Source: Chitinophagaceae bacterium (GTDB lineage Bacteria; Bacteroidota; Bacteroidia; Chitinophagales; Chitinophagaceae). From it: 64,000 bases of DNA. The number at the start of each line of letters is the position of its first letter. Within the stretch, counting starts at the first letter, position 1. This document shows positions 28,525 to 38,518 of this stretch, one piece after another. The translations under genes and the position numbers were made by a program. Location of the stretch: the NCBI GenBank assembly GCA_016787065.1, contig JAEUVD010000025.1, positions 1 to 64,000 of the forward strand, read 5' to 3'. A model generated the notes under the pieces. That model ran no database searches. It worked only from the letters and a program-made list of their open reading frames with translations, and had not been told where the DNA came from.

Positions 28525-29943
28525 ATGAAAAATGTTGTCAACCTATACGCTACTCTTTCTTCTGAAATAGAGCAACAAATAAAAACCAATGTTTTGAAAA
28601 TTGGTGATCGTTTACCTTCCTTGCGAAGTATTTGTTCAGAGCGTGGTGTAAGCATGAATACAGCAATACGGGCTTTTCATGAATTAGAGAAATTGGGTCT
28701 TATAGAAGCTAAACCACAATCGGGTTACGTGGTAAGTTATTCGCATAGTCATTTTAAAAATATCGTTGCAAGCAGTCAGCCTAAAATGGTAAAAGGTGCG
28801 AACAGTATGGATGAAATAATGAATTTAGTGGTGGAGAATTACCCAATGGCTAAAACACGGTTGTCAAGTGCCATTCTTGATGCGCGATTGGTGCCTATCA
28901 ATAAACTGAACGCGGCGGTAGGCGCAGCAACCAAGAGCTTGTCTGATAGTGGAGTAAACTATAGTGTGTATGGTAGTGAAAAACTAAAAACGCAAATTGC
29001 AAAGCGAGCAACGGTTTGGGGAGGTAAATTTCAACCATCCGATATTATCACTACTTCAGGAAGTACGGATGCCCTAGCGTTTACTTTATTAGCCTTAACG
29101 CGAAGAGGCGATACCATTGCGGTTGAGAGTCCGGTTTACTATGGTATTTTACGCTTGGCATATAGTTTAGGGTTGCAGGTGATAGAATTGCCAACCGATC
29201 CTAAGGTGGGTGTTCAAATGGATGCGCTAGAACGGTTGATGAAAAGTAAGAAAATAAAATTGTGTTTATTGGTAAGCAATTTTAGTAATCCTATGGGTGC
29301 TTGTATGCCGGAAGAGCATAAGAAACGTGTTGCACAAATGGCAGCGAAGTATCAGATTCCTGTGCTGGAGGATGATGTATATGGTGAATTATTTTTTGGA
29401 AATAAGAGGCCACGAAACATTAAATCCTTCGATGAAGAGGGGATGGTGCTTTGGTGTGGTTCTTTTTCAAAAACATTGGTATCGGGGTATAGAGTTGGGT
29501 GGTTAGAAGCCGGACGATTCAAGAAGGAATTAGAGAAAGTAAAATTGAATCATACCTTGTATTGCACCACCATTACGCATGAAGCTGTTGGTATTTTTTT
29601 AGAGATAGGTCGGTATGAACATCACCTTAAAAAGCTACGTGCAAGTTTGTATAATAACTATCTGAATTTTCAACGATGTATTAGTTTGTATTTTCCGGAA
29701 GAAACCAAGGTTACACACCCAACCGGAGGTATGAATTTATGGGTTGAATTTCCGAAAAAGGTAAATACCATCGAATTATATAATCAAGCTATACTTCATC
29801 GTATAAGTATCTCGCCAGGTAGAACTTATACGTTACAACATCAATACAATCATTGTTTGAAATTAAGTTTTGGCATGAAATGGGGCGATGATATTGATTC
29901 GGCATTAAAGCGTGTTGGTAAGTTAGCAAAAGAGATGATGTAA
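28525..29943 (+). CDS. MocR-type regulator: GntR DNA-binding domain fused to PLP aminotransferase fold
   Basis: 472 aa. Residues about 5-75 form a GntR winged helix (LKIGDRLPSLRSICSERGVS, then NTAIRAFHELEKLGLIEAKP). From about 110 to the end is an aminotransferase class I/II fold with GSTDALAFTLLALTRRGDT, the NFSNPMGACMPEEHK loop, EDDVYGELFF, and the PLP lysine in GSFSKTLVSGYRVGWLEAG. MocR proteins sense PLP or PLP-amine adducts and control vitamin B6, GABA or amino-acid genes. This one is divergent from an operon starting with a pyridoxamine-oxidase-like gene, the classical MocR arrangement. It has its own clear promoter. The inducing ligand cannot be told from sequence. Confidence 0.93.
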   Translation: MKNVVNLYATLSSEIEQQIKTNVLKIGDRLPSLRSICSERGVSMNTAIRAFHELEKLGLIEAKPQSGYVVSYSHSHFKNIVASSQPKMVKGANSMDEIMNLVVENYPMAKTRLSSAILDARLVPINKLNAAVGAATKSLSDSGVNYSVYGSEKLKTQIAKRATVWGGKFQPSDIITTSGSTDALAFTLLALTRRGDTIAVESPVYYGILRLAYSLGLQVIELPTDPKVGVQMDALERLMKSKKIKLCLLVSNFSNPMGACMPEEHKKRVAQMAAKYQIPVLEDDVYGELFFGNKRPRNIKSFDEEGMVLWCGSFSKTLVSGYRVGWLEAGRFKKELEKVKLNHTLYCTTITHEAVGIFLEIGRYEHHLKKLRASLYNNYLNFQRCISLYFPEETKVTHPTGGMNLWVEFPKKVNTIELYNQAILHRISISPGRTYTLQHQYNHCLKLSFGMKWGDDIDSALKRVGKLAKEMM

Positions 29944-30428
29944 GAATCTTGAGGTTTACAAGATGATTACGGTTTCGGTAGAGACGCTTTGCATCGCGTC
30001 TAACGCCAAAGTGTAATTGTGCGTGGTTGTGTGCCAATCCTTTTTGTACCCATATAGGATTGGCATTATAACAACCGAGAAAGTTATCATGGTTGTATTT
30101 ACGTGTTTGCTTTACACGCGAAGCACCGCGCTTAACTTTCTATGGCATTTGACGCCATGACTATATACGCGTGGATAACAGAAGAGGTATTTTATTTAAA
30201 GTGATTACTGCTCCGATGGTTGGAGATAACACCAACAACGGCGGCAAAATGATTCGCAGAGTATCTGATACAATAAAAGGAAACACTCCTTACGTGGACT
30301 TATTAGAATATTCTAGCTAATTATATTAGGTCTATAAGATAGCATGTGAGAATGAAAACACAGACATATCGGAGATATATTGGAAGTACTTTTTTTACTG
30401 GCTATATTTCGATATTCTGAATGAATTC
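29944..30428. other. Intergenic region packed with hairpins and a short open frame
   Basis: Several inverted repeats follow each other: AGACGC/GCGTCT (29982-29987 with 29996-30001); a perfect TGCCAATCCT/AGGATTGGCA (30032-30041 with 30056-30065); AGAAAGTTA/TAACTTTCT (30078-30086 with 30133-30141) enclosing CGTGT/ACACG; and ATGGC/GCCAT (30142-30146 with 30154-30158). A stop-free frame at 30153-30320 encodes 55 residues ending PYVDLLEYSS. It lacks an in-frame ATG at its head and may be a gene remnant. No complete gene is supported. Confidence 0.55.
30032..30065. terminator. Perfect 10-bp inverted repeat, possible terminator of MocR or REP-like hairpin
   Basis: TGCCAATCCT and AGGATTGGCA are separated by 14 bases, about 90 bp after the MocR stop codon. 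No clean T-run follows on either strand, so factor-independent termination is uncertain. It is part of a cluster of hairpins in this gap. Confidence 0.4.
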
Positions 30429-32024
30429 CTACTGACAAGGTCCGGTTTTTAAAGTTATTCCATTCGTATTGGATGATGGAACTAAATTGGTTCCAACCTG
30501 TGATTCTACTAAATCAACTCCCTGAATTAGGACAGGAGAAGAGTACGCATTTACAGTAGAGTTTAAATAGTATTCTCCGCCATAAACACTCACAGGTATG
30601 GTCGCAGTTACCGGTGAAAATAGCCAACGTGTGGCCAAACGCGACATACAGTTGGAGTTGGAAGAGGTATTCGTAGTGATTACCGTGTTTGATGTGGTAC
30701 TCCAAGTAGAAGCCGTACTCACAGTAGGTGCCATAATAGTTGTTGATCCTGCGGCATCATGGTTACATCCGAATATATGTCCTATCTCATGTCCTACTAA
30801 ACACGTAAATTCAGCAGCAGCCCAATTGTTTGGGATGTTTACATAGGAAGATGTTGTAAGGCAATCGTACAAGGTTGAAGTCCAGCGATTTGCTTGTATC
30901 ATAACAAAGCTGTTACCTGTTGTGGCATCCGTTATTGCACCAATGTAAGCACAGCCTACTACAGAACCGTCGAAATCAATCCCAGAATAACAAATGGATA
31001 GATCGCGTTTGATCCAGGTTTCATTCACATTCCAATAATCCCGAAACTGGGCTAGTCTATCAGGACTGCCACAAACCGTGGAAGAAGTGAATGGATCATT
31101 CACGGTAGCCCATTCATGTTGCCAAACCACCAAAAATTTTATACCCCATGAGGCATATAAACCTTCCACATTGTTTAAATTATCGTAAATATTACTCCAC
31201 GCTACAATAAAGTCTGAACCACTTACATTAGAAAAGCACCAAGGTGTAACATAGGTGTCGTTATACATGTTTAAATTTTCCCAATCTCGATCAAGAAAAA
31301 TTTCTAACTTTCGACAAGCTGCAGCAGGCACACTTAAGGCATATTGTTGACTATTATTTCCCTTAGTCTTTTTCTGAGTAAATCCAATATCATCTTTTTC
31401 AATAGAAGGATTTTTTTTCATTCCCTTCACTTTAGGTTCTAAACGTAGATTTTCTTTTTCAAGTTGTTCGGGAAGCAAGGTGCCGCCACCACAAGTGGCA
31501 TTAGGATTTGGAAGCAGATCATCCTGTGTGTAGAGAATAACAAGATTGGAGTTAATACCCGGAATAATCTGATTCAACGATTCGATAAAATACGATTTGT
31601 CGCTTCCATAAATGATTGCCGACATTCTGTTGGGATAGATATTCATTCTAACAGCCTCATTGCTGCCTTTGATATAACCGGCGTAATTATTCAACGCTTC
31701 TAATGGGATGTATACATTACCGGTATCCGTTGTTACTTGATGCCTGCAAGTTGGGGAACGAAGATCATTGAGTGATAAGTTAATATCCAAAATTAGAGTT
31801 CCAAATTTAAGATGTAAAGGAATTACATTATTCTTTCCATGTACATACTGATATAGTTGAAAGATGTCGAATTGAAACACGTTTATCTTTTTAAAACGTT
31901 GTTCGAGTTTTGTTTTATCTGCCACATTCAACATAACGGAGGATGCTTTGTACTCTTGAGCGGAAAGCTGAAACGTTATCATGAATAAGTTCATGAATAG
32001 CGTAAGTTTATATATTAATTTCAT
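30429..32024 (-). CDS. Secreted zinc metalloprotease, reprolysin-like (HExxHxxGxxHD)
   Basis: 531 aa with a signal peptide ending near LSAQ. A propeptide-like N-terminal half (about 25-200) is followed by the protease domain. The zinc motif GHEIGHIFGCNHD (first His at residue 412) ends with Asp, as in the M12B reprolysin group, and the downstream TIMAPTVSTAS gives the Met-turn. The domain around it (YNDTYVTPWCFSNVSGSDFI; VEGLYASWGIKFLVVWQHEW) fits secreted bacterial M12B-like enzymes. The C-terminal about 70 residues (PVSVYGGEYYLNSTVNAYSS) form a strand-rich extension, but not a clear T9SS tail. It probably degrades extracellular protein. Possible links to the nearby surface proteins are unproven. 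Confidence 0.88.
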   Translation of the reverse strand: MKLIYKLTLFMNLFMITFQLSAQEYKASSVMLNVADKTKLEQRFKKINVFQFDIFQLYQYVHGKNNVIPLHLKFGTLILDINLSLNDLRSPTCRHQVTTDTGNVYIPLEALNNYAGYIKGSNEAVRMNIYPNRMSAIIYGSDKSYFIESLNQIIPGINSNLVILYTQDDLLPNPNATCGGGTLLPEQLEKENLRLEPKVKGMKKNPSIEKDDIGFTQKKTKGNNSQQYALSVPAAACRKLEIFLDRDWENLNMYNDTYVTPWCFSNVSGSDFIVAWSNIYDNLNNVEGLYASWGIKFLVVWQHEWATVNDPFTSSTVCGSPDRLAQFRDYWNVNETWIKRDLSICYSGIDFDGSVVGCAYIGAITDATTGNSFVMIQANRWTSTLYDCLTTSSYVNIPNNWAAAEFTCLVGHEIGHIFGCNHDAAGSTTIMAPTVSTASTWSTTSNTVITTNTSSNSNCMSRLATRWLFSPVTATIPVSVYGGEYYLNSTVNAYSSPVLIQGVDLVESQVGTNLVPSSNTNGITLKTGPCQ

Positions 32025-32172
32025 GATGTATTTTTTGACGGATATTGCTCTTATTCTATATGGGAAGCACTTATCTCGGGGTTAATAAAATGGGTTAAAA
32101 TTTGCTTCTAGCGCTGCGTTTTATCCGGTGCATCACTTACTTGTATGCACCGGATTTTCTCGCTTCAGCTCG

Positions 32173-34266
32173 CTATTTGGTTGATTTGATGAGTGCCTTT
32201 AGGGTTTCAATTTCTTTTTGTTGTTCAATTAGGTGCAGGGTTAACTCTTCCACTTTCTCTACTAATTTTAGTTCGATGTCACCAACATTCATAGCGTTAG
32301 ATTCAACCTCTACAGCACTTGGCATTCCTGGCAAATGTTTATGTTCCTTAATGAAAGCTTCTACTTGTGATAATGGCTTTAAGTTGTAAGAAGATTCAAA
32401 CACATAATCTGGAAATGGTGCTAGTTGCACACGTAATTCAGTACAAATAACCTTACCATTCACTGTTAGTTGATATCCATTCGCCGGTGTAGTTGTGTTC
32501 ATCGCAACGCGGCCATCTCCTGATAACACTAAGGGGTAATTCGTATATACTCCTCCATTATTAGTTGTGCCAAAAAGATAGCCCACATTGGCAGAGCTAA
32601 TTACCGAAGGCTGTATACTCATGTTATAGTTGTCTGTAAAACCGGCGGTGGTATTCGAACGTATGCGTAAAGCAGGTTCTGTAGCATTGTATGGTTGATA
32701 AATATCCAGTCGTCCTTTAGGATCAGTTAAGCCTAATCCTGTTTTGCCATCACCTGTTAGAACCATGGTTGAACTATTAGTAGTACCTCCGTTATTCGTT
32801 GTTCTAAATTCATAACCCACATTCGATGCAGATACCGCATACGGTTTAATGCCTAACGAATAAAAATCACTGGAAGTACCTGAATTGGCTCGGATACGAA
32901 AAGCGGGGTCAGAAAAATTATAGGGTTGGCAAATATCCAATCGAGCATTCGGATTGGTAACATTTAATCCGGTATAGCCTCCTTGAACGTTGATCGTCAA
33001 CATAGAATCATACAAAGAATTTAAAAAGAATTTCCCATTGCCCAAGCCCATTTTGCAATACCAATAAGCGTTTACAGCTTGTTTGCTGAATAATATATTG
33101 GTTGGGGTGGAACTTGAATTCGTTCCAACTAAAAGTACTGCATCATTATCCGAATTCACCCGCACGGATTGGTTGCTCCAAATAGATCCATTCACATCTA
33201 CTTTGGCTGCTGCATTAGGCGAAGTTGTTCCTACACCAATACTAGTACCGTTGTCAAAAAGAATTGAATTACCTATACTGGATGATGTAATAAATTTACT
33301 GATGTAATTGGTGGTTCCTGAAACATTTCCCGTACCACTTGCGCCAACATCGCCGGCAACGCCAATATTCCAAGCACTGAAAGTACCACTACCCACTACA
33401 CGATCTATATTAATAATCATGGATGTGCCGCTGTATGAAGTAACCGTACCCTCCATATAGTTTGACGCCGAATTGGCAATACGCACACGTTCGGCGGGTA
33501 AGTAGGCTAGTCCGCTTTGGGTTGTCAATGTTTTACTTCCGGTACCTATCGTTAACGAACTTGAAGAAGTTGCCAAATAGCCAGCGCCTGCTATTCCTTG
33601 TGGCCCTGTAGCCCCTTGTGGCCCCGCCGGACCTTGAGGGCCTACTAAACTTGAAGTAGATTGCCAACTGGTTAATCCATTAGCATCTGAAGTAAGTACT
33701 TTGCCAGCACCCTGAGTTCCGTTCGTAAGTTTGAAACTACCTACTACATCTAAGGAAGCTCCGGGAGTAGTGGTTCCGATACCCACATTGCCTGAATTCT
33801 TATTGCTAATATGGTTGCCGTTCAACGACCACATATTATCACGAGAACTAAATGCATAGGGTACGCTTTGAAAGGCTTGTGTACCCATATTAGTATAACT
33901 ACTACCTCCGTTTGGATCCATTTCCACTTGAATAAATTTATTACCTGTACTCCAATTGATGTTGGTCATACTACCACTGAGTACAGTGCCTGAACCAATA
34001 ACCACATTGCATATCCCAACATTATTGGATAACACCGTTTGGCTTTCTTGATAGACTATGCTTCCGGTAGGACTTCCGTCACGAATTGAAAAGCGAAATG
34101 AAATTAATTGATTATTAATACTGTTACCACTACTGTTCCGAGCCATAGCTTGGTAATTTATTGTAGTTGGAACCTGTGCCTGCATACGAAGCGTATGTAT
34201 CATGCTTAATACGAAGAGAAGAAAGCAGTATCGAATACTGGTTGAAATAAAATTAAGTGTACTCAT
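32173..34266 (-). CDS. Collagen-like/fibre-type surface protein with C-terminal coiled coil
   Basis: 697 aa with a signal-like N-terminus ending MHTLRMQAQVPTTINYQAMA. The N-terminal module FRFSIRDGSPTGSIVYQESQ is common in Bacteroidota surface proteins. A short collagen-type stretch GPQGPAGPQGATGPQG lies near 209. Several NVGIGTTTPGASLDVVGSF-type fibre repeats follow (VGIGTTTP, IGVGTTSP, GLNVTNP, LGLTDPKGRLDIYQPY). The end carries the chaperone-like region KEHKHLPGMPSAVEVE, then a coiled coil ELKLVEKVEELTLHLIEQQK. Proteins of this type resemble phage tail fibres in repeat style but are chromosomally encoded and widespread in the phylum. They are probably trimeric adhesins or surface fibres. 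No neighbouring phage genes are seen. Confidence 0.8.
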   Translation of the reverse strand: MSTLNFISTSIRYCFLLFVLSMIHTLRMQAQVPTTINYQAMARNSSGNSINNQLISFRFSIRDGSPTGSIVYQESQTVLSNNVGICNVVIGSGTVLSGSMTNINWSTGNKFIQVEMDPNGGSSYTNMGTQAFQSVPYAFSSRDNMWSLNGNHISNKNSGNVGIGTTTPGASLDVVGSFKLTNGTQGAGKVLTSDANGLTSWQSTSSLVGPQGPAGPQGATGPQGIAGAGYLATSSSSLTIGTGSKTLTTQSGLAYLPAERVRIANSASNYMEGTVTSYSGTSMIINIDRVVGSGTFSAWNIGVAGDVGASGTGNVSGTTNYISKFITSSSIGNSILFDNGTSIGVGTTSPNAAAKVDVNGSIWSNQSVRVNSDNDAVLLVGTNSSSTPTNILFSKQAVNAYWYCKMGLGNGKFFLNSLYDSMLTINVQGGYTGLNVTNPNARLDICQPYNFSDPAFRIRANSGTSSDFYSLGIKPYAVSASNVGYEFRTTNNGGTTNSSTMVLTGDGKTGLGLTDPKGRLDIYQPYNATEPALRIRSNTTAGFTDNYNMSIQPSVISSANVGYLFGTTNNGGVYTNYPLVLSGDGRVAMNTTTPANGYQLTVNGKVICTELRVQLAPFPDYVFESSYNLKPLSQVEAFIKEHKHLPGMPSAVEVESNAMNVGDIELKLVEKVEELTLHLIEQQKEIETLKALIKSTK

Positions 34267-34385
34267 AGGATGTAAAAAATTAACAGTACAAAGATTGTCT
34301 GAAGTGATTTCCTACACAATCGCAATTAAATGGGATATGCCTCGCACAGCAAAAAAAAAGAACTTAATATTGTTTTGCCGTCATC

Positions 34386-37300
34386 ATGAAATATTTGCTT
34401 CTATTTCTTCTACTATACACTCCAAAATTGCTGCTTTCGAAATCGATGCAGGCCCCTATAGCACGAGTGATTTACGGAGAATGGATTGGTTTAAAGGAAG
34501 GATTACCGCAAGGCTTTGTCAGTACTATCTTAAAAGATAAGGAAGGGTACATGTGGTTTTCAACGCACGGTGGTTTAAGTCGGTATGATGGTTATCGTAT
34601 GAAGGTCTTTAAACACGAGGATGATGATTCTTTTTCTATTCCGGATAATATGATATCGGGAATTTTTATCGACAGCTTTGATAATTTTTGGGTAGGTACA
34701 AGAAACAAAGGATTGTTTTTATTTAATAGAAGAACTGAGCAATTCTTGCCAGTAAACGATATACCTGAAATTAAGAACATGCCTATTCATTTGATGAAAC
34801 ATGGAACCAATTGTTTACTTGTAAAATCGTACAACAAAAGTATACTACTCCATTTGCCAAACTTTCACGTGCCGATGGATACCCCAGATTTGAACTCTGG
34901 TCTAAAGAAGGCATTCAGTAAGAAATTTCGAGATACTGGTACCTTATTGGATGAAAACAATTACTTATACCTTCTTGATGATCAGCATTTGGCTTACAGA
35001 GCGAATGATTCTGTATTTTTAGTATCTAAGAAAGGAGATGCTTGGGAGGAAGAATATCTCAAGGAATTATCGGAAAGTTTTCTGCATGCACCAAACTTTT
35101 ATTTTGCTGAAAATTATTTTAAGAATCATTGCATTTATGTAGCAACCAATTCGAAAGTTGTTAAATTCAATTTAGCTCAACGAAAGCCTGTGTTCGTGGT
35201 TAAGCAACAAGCAGTTGGTAATTTTATTCCAGTACAAACCGGTATATTCTATGCCGTCAATCGAAATCTGTTTTTCTTTAATGAGAAAACCGGCATATCG
35301 GAGCAATGGTTCTTTAAACAACAAAACTCAGATGCTAGCTTTGGTTTGTCTATATTTTTTGATGATCAAGGACAGTGCTGGTTTGGTACAAGCGGATTTG
35401 GTGTTTTTAAAGCTGATCTGCAAAAAGATAAATTTCATGTACATCGAACCGTAGAATTTAAATTATCACAGCCCATTGACTCTATTTGGCAAGGGGTTCC
35501 GGAAAAAGAAAATCCTTTAGATTATGTTGCTGTTCAAAACATGGTATTGGATAGGCAATCGAATTATTGGATTATTACCAGCGATTTAAATCAGTTTTGT
35601 TTATGGAAGTATGATCGAATCAAACACAAAAGAACCATCATTCAATACTACACGAATATTCTAAAAATTCGTTTGATGAAGGATAATCATGATAGCGTAT
35701 GGATATTTCTACAAGAGAAGGAAAATAAACGCAAACTCCTGGCACTGAATAGTAGTGATGGCTGTATCATGAAATCTTTTATGATACCAGATAACACGCC
35801 AAGTATCGATTTGGAATTGGTTACCGGCATTGCTACTTCTCCAAATTATAGGTTCGTTTATCTGAGTACCTTCCACGGATTATTACAACTTGATTTGTTC
35901 GAACGTGATACGCAAAAGCAATGGATGCGATGGGTTGCTGAACCTACTAAACCCAATGCTTTGCCTACCTCTTCCTTATGGAGTGTATGCCTTGATCCTT
36001 TAGAGCCATCGAACTATCTGTGGCTGGGTAGTATGGGAAGTGGATGTTTTAAATTCAATATTCACACCGGAACTTGCAACACGTATAATGAAAAAAATGG
36101 ACTGCCCAATAACGTAGTGTATGGAATTATTTCGGATTCCTTGAATCGCTTGTGGATGAGTACCAATAATGGTTTGGCATGCTTTAATCCGAAAACATCT
36201 ACATGGATTTATTTTAATGAAGATGATGGCTTACAAGGCAATGAATTCAATCGAAACTATTATTTTAAATCGCCGCAAGGTAAATTGGTATTTGGGGGTG
36301 TTAATGGCTATAATGTGTTTTCACCACAAGAAGTAACAGAGAAACAAAAAACAGTTCCTCTGGTATTTAATGGATTGTACATTGATAACAAAGAGGTGCT
36401 TTGGAAACAACAAAGTAGCGTGTTGAATACACCCATTCAGTTCGCTCCAAAAATAGTAATTCAGCCGGAAGAAAATAATTTCACCTTGAGTTTCGCATCC
36501 CTTGAATATCGTAGCAACCATAAAAAAATGTACCGATATCGTATGCTTGGCTTATATGATCGATGGACGAGTGCTTCACAAAAAAATGAAGCCAATTTTA
36601 GCGGATTAAATCCAGGTACCTATACCTTGGAAGTTATCGGTAGTAACACAAGTGGAGTTTGGAATCCGGAGGCAATACAAATGATTGTTGTGGTATTGCC
36701 TTATTGGTATCAAACCTGGTGGTTCAAATTACTGGTTGTATGCCTCATTGGTTATGTAGTGTATCTGTTTTATCGCTTTCGGCTCAAACAGCAATTAAAA
36801 GTGCTGCACATGCGTAATAGTATTGCGGCAGATCTTCATGATGAAATTGGGAGCTCATTAAGTAGTATTACCTTGTATAGTGAAGTAGCGGCACAGCTTG
36901 CACAAAATAAAGAGGCATCCTCTATGATAGATAAAATTAAAATGAATGCGATGCAGGTGCAAGAATCTATGAGTGACATCGTATGGGCGATTCAATCACG
37001 CAATGAAAGTTTGTCTGATCTTGTAAATCGAATTCGCGAATGTGCCGTTCAATTAGCCGAGGCGGCATCTTTTGAGCTCATCATGAAAACCAACAAACCC
37101 ATACCAACGATGAGCTTGGATCCGGAACAACGCAAGAATATTTATCTTTTTTGTAAGGAAGCGCTGCATAACGCGGCCAAATACGCCGGATGTAGTACTC
37201 TCCAGGTGAGCATTCATGTTGTAAAACAAGTTCTTCATATTGAAATTACGGATAATGGTAAAGGATTCTTATATAGTAAGGATCAGGCGTATAACCAAAA

Positions 37301-37433
37301 AGGCAAAGGAGGAAATGGATTATTTACCATGCAAAAACGAGCCAAGGAACTACAGGGTATCATGACGATTAGAACTGCGCTGGGTGAAGGTACTTCAATC
37401 TATTTGGATGTGGAATTCAAGCAAAGACTGTAA
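34386..37433 (+). CDS. Two-component sensor histidine kinase with periplasmic propeller and Y_Y_Y domain
   Basis: 1015 aa. The N-terminus has a short signal/anchor (MKYLLLFLLLYTPKLLLSKS). A two-bladed set of Reg_prop repeats then forms the periplasmic sensor (WIGLKEGLPQGFVSTILKD; YMWFSTHGGLSRYDGY; FWVGTRNKGLFLFNR; LWMSTNNGLACFNPK). A Y_Y_Y domain (YRMLGLYDRWTSASQ) is near 715 and a transmembrane helix at about 780-800. The HisKA_3 phospho-acceptor is His818 in ADLHDEIGSSLSSITLYSEV. The HATPase region has KEALHNAAKYAGCS and ITDNGKGF. This is a NarX/DesK-type kinase, not a full hybrid: there is no AraC domain. The response regulator is the next gene (37555), its probable partner. The ligand is unknown. 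Confidence 0.92.
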   Translation: MKYLLLFLLLYTPKLLLSKSMQAPIARVIYGEWIGLKEGLPQGFVSTILKDKEGYMWFSTHGGLSRYDGYRMKVFKHEDDDSFSIPDNMISGIFIDSFDNFWVGTRNKGLFLFNRRTEQFLPVNDIPEIKNMPIHLMKHGTNCLLVKSYNKSILLHLPNFHVPMDTPDLNSGLKKAFSKKFRDTGTLLDENNYLYLLDDQHLAYRANDSVFLVSKKGDAWEEEYLKELSESFLHAPNFYFAENYFKNHCIYVATNSKVVKFNLAQRKPVFVVKQQAVGNFIPVQTGIFYAVNRNLFFFNEKTGISEQWFFKQQNSDASFGLSIFFDDQGQCWFGTSGFGVFKADLQKDKFHVHRTVEFKLSQPIDSIWQGVPEKENPLDYVAVQNMVLDRQSNYWIITSDLNQFCLWKYDRIKHKRTIIQYYTNILKIRLMKDNHDSVWIFLQEKENKRKLLALNSSDGCIMKSFMIPDNTPSIDLELVTGIATSPNYRFVYLSTFHGLLQLDLFERDTQKQWMRWVAEPTKPNALPTSSLWSVCLDPLEPSNYLWLGSMGSGCFKFNIHTGTCNTYNEKNGLPNNVVYGIISDSLNRLWMSTNNGLACFNPKTSTWIYFNEDDGLQGNEFNRNYYFKSPQGKLVFGGVNGYNVFSPQEVTEKQKTVPLVFNGLYIDNKEVLWKQQSSVLNTPIQFAPKIVIQPEENNFTLSFASLEYRSNHKKMYRYRMLGLYDRWTSASQKNEANFSGLNPGTYTLEVIGSNTSGVWNPEAIQMIVVVLPYWYQTWWFKLLVVCLIGYVVYLFYRFRLKQQLKVLHMRNSIAADLHDEIGSSLSSITLYSEVAAQLAQNKEASSMIDKIKMNAMQVQESMSDIVWAIQSRNESLSDLVNRIRECAVQLAEAASFELIMKTNKPIPTMSLDPEQRKNIYLFCKEALHNAAKYAGCSTLQVSIHVVKQVLHIEITDNGKGFLYSKDQAYNQKGKGGNGLFTMQKRAKELQGIMTIRTALGEGTSIYLDVEFKQRL

Positions 37434-37554
37434 TGCACATGATTTGAATATGTGCTGTGTTTTGTTCCTTCGATGAAACAAGCAGGGTAGAGTACTTCCG
37501 AACTCCCATGTTTTTATGATAGGATAAAATGAACTTTCATGCGAACTTTGAAGG

Positions 37555-38193
37555 ATGGAAAAGCGTATAGTGATCTATGATGATAATCCCAGTCGACGGG
37601 ATGGTCTTGAGGTATTGATCAACTTTACAGAAGGATTACTATGTGCCGGTAGTTTTTCGGATTGTCGACAAGTAGCAGATGATATTCATACTTGTCAACC
37701 GGATGTGGTGCTCATGGATATAGACATGCCTTATGTGAATGGAATAGAGGGAGTGCGTGCTATCAAAACTAGTTTTCCGCAAGTAAAAATTTTGATGCAA
37801 ACCGTATTTGAGGATGATGATAAAATTTTCGATAGTATTTGCGCCGGTGCCGACGGTTATATTCTAAAGAAAGCACAACCAAGCGATTTGATTAAAGCGA
37901 TACACGACGTACTGGAGGGAGGTGCTCCTATGACTTCCAGTATAGCTCGTAAGGTGCTGCAATTGGTTAATCGCCAGCAAAAGCCAGAGCCGTTTCATAA
38001 CTTCAAACTCACCGCTCGTGAGTTAGAAATATTATCCCAATTGGTAGAGGGCTTAAGTTATAAAATGATTGCTGAGCAATGCGGCATCTCCATACATACC
38101 GTAGTTACTCATGTGCAACATATTTTTGAGAAATTGCAAGTGAATAATGGCACAGCAGCCGTTGCCAAAGCGATTACACATAAGTTGGTATAA
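37555..38193 (+). CDS. NarL/FixJ-family response regulator
   Basis: 212 aa. The N-terminal receiver has the acidic pair in IYDDN, the phosphorylated Asp55 in VVLMDIDMP, and the Lys of GYILKKAQPSDL. The C-terminal LuxR helix-turn-helix (about 145-205) reads LTARELEILSQLVEGLSYKM, then IAEQCGISIHTVVTHVQHIF. It follows the HisKA_3 kinase by 121 bp on the same strand and should be its cognate regulator. LuxR-type receivers commonly control genes nearby, but no target site can be named from this sequence. Confidence 0.93.
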   Translation: MEKRIVIYDDNPSRRDGLEVLINFTEGLLCAGSFSDCRQVADDIHTCQPDVVLMDIDMPYVNGIEGVRAIKTSFPQVKILMQTVFEDDDKIFDSICAGADGYILKKAQPSDLIKAIHDVLEGGAPMTSSIARKVLQLVNRQQKPEPFHNFKLTARELEILSQLVEGLSYKMIAEQCGISIHTVVTHVQHIFEKLQVNNGTAAVAKAITHKLV

Positions 38194-38518
38194 CGTTCGG
38201 ATTTGACCTTAGCATCCCGCAACCAGGTAAGGCTTACTTTCTCAAATTTCGTTCATACGCCTATATCCAATCTTGCACGGTCAATTTTTGCATTAAACTT
38301 CCAATCAACGCAAAAGGGATGTTCTCTGGCATTTATGGCTATGACCATGTGCACAGGTATGCCAGAGGCTATTATCAAAAGAAAATCAATTCAATTACGT
38401 TATTGGTGATAATCCTAACAACGTCGGGAATGCCAGAGAGCGTTATCTCGAATCCATTTTCTTCCCAATCTTAATGATCTTAATAATCCGTGTTCCAATC
38501 AAAATAGCGAAAACTATC
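38194..38518. other. Intergenic region with repeated CTCTGGCAT/ATGCCAGAG motif
   Basis: CTCTGGCAT at 38324-38332 is inverted at 38359-38367 (ATGCCAGAG) and repeated at 38430-38438. A frame at 38203-38409 (68 aa) has no recognisable features and is probably not a gene. The stretch separates convergent transcription units, so the inverted pair may form a terminator-like stem with a 26-nt loop. Confidence 0.45.

Noticed and set aside
30032..30065. CRISPR-like repeat
   Set aside because: Only inverted pairs are present; there are no regularly spaced direct repeats with spacers anywhere in the window.
32173..34266. Prophage tail-fibre gene
   Set aside because: Fibre-type repeats resemble tail fibres but no other phage genes lie nearby and a signal-like N-terminus is present.
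38203..38409. 68-aa plus-strand frame after the NarL regulator
   Set aside because: No domain, start just after the regulator stop, and it covers the repeated CTCTGGCAT motif; probably non-coding.
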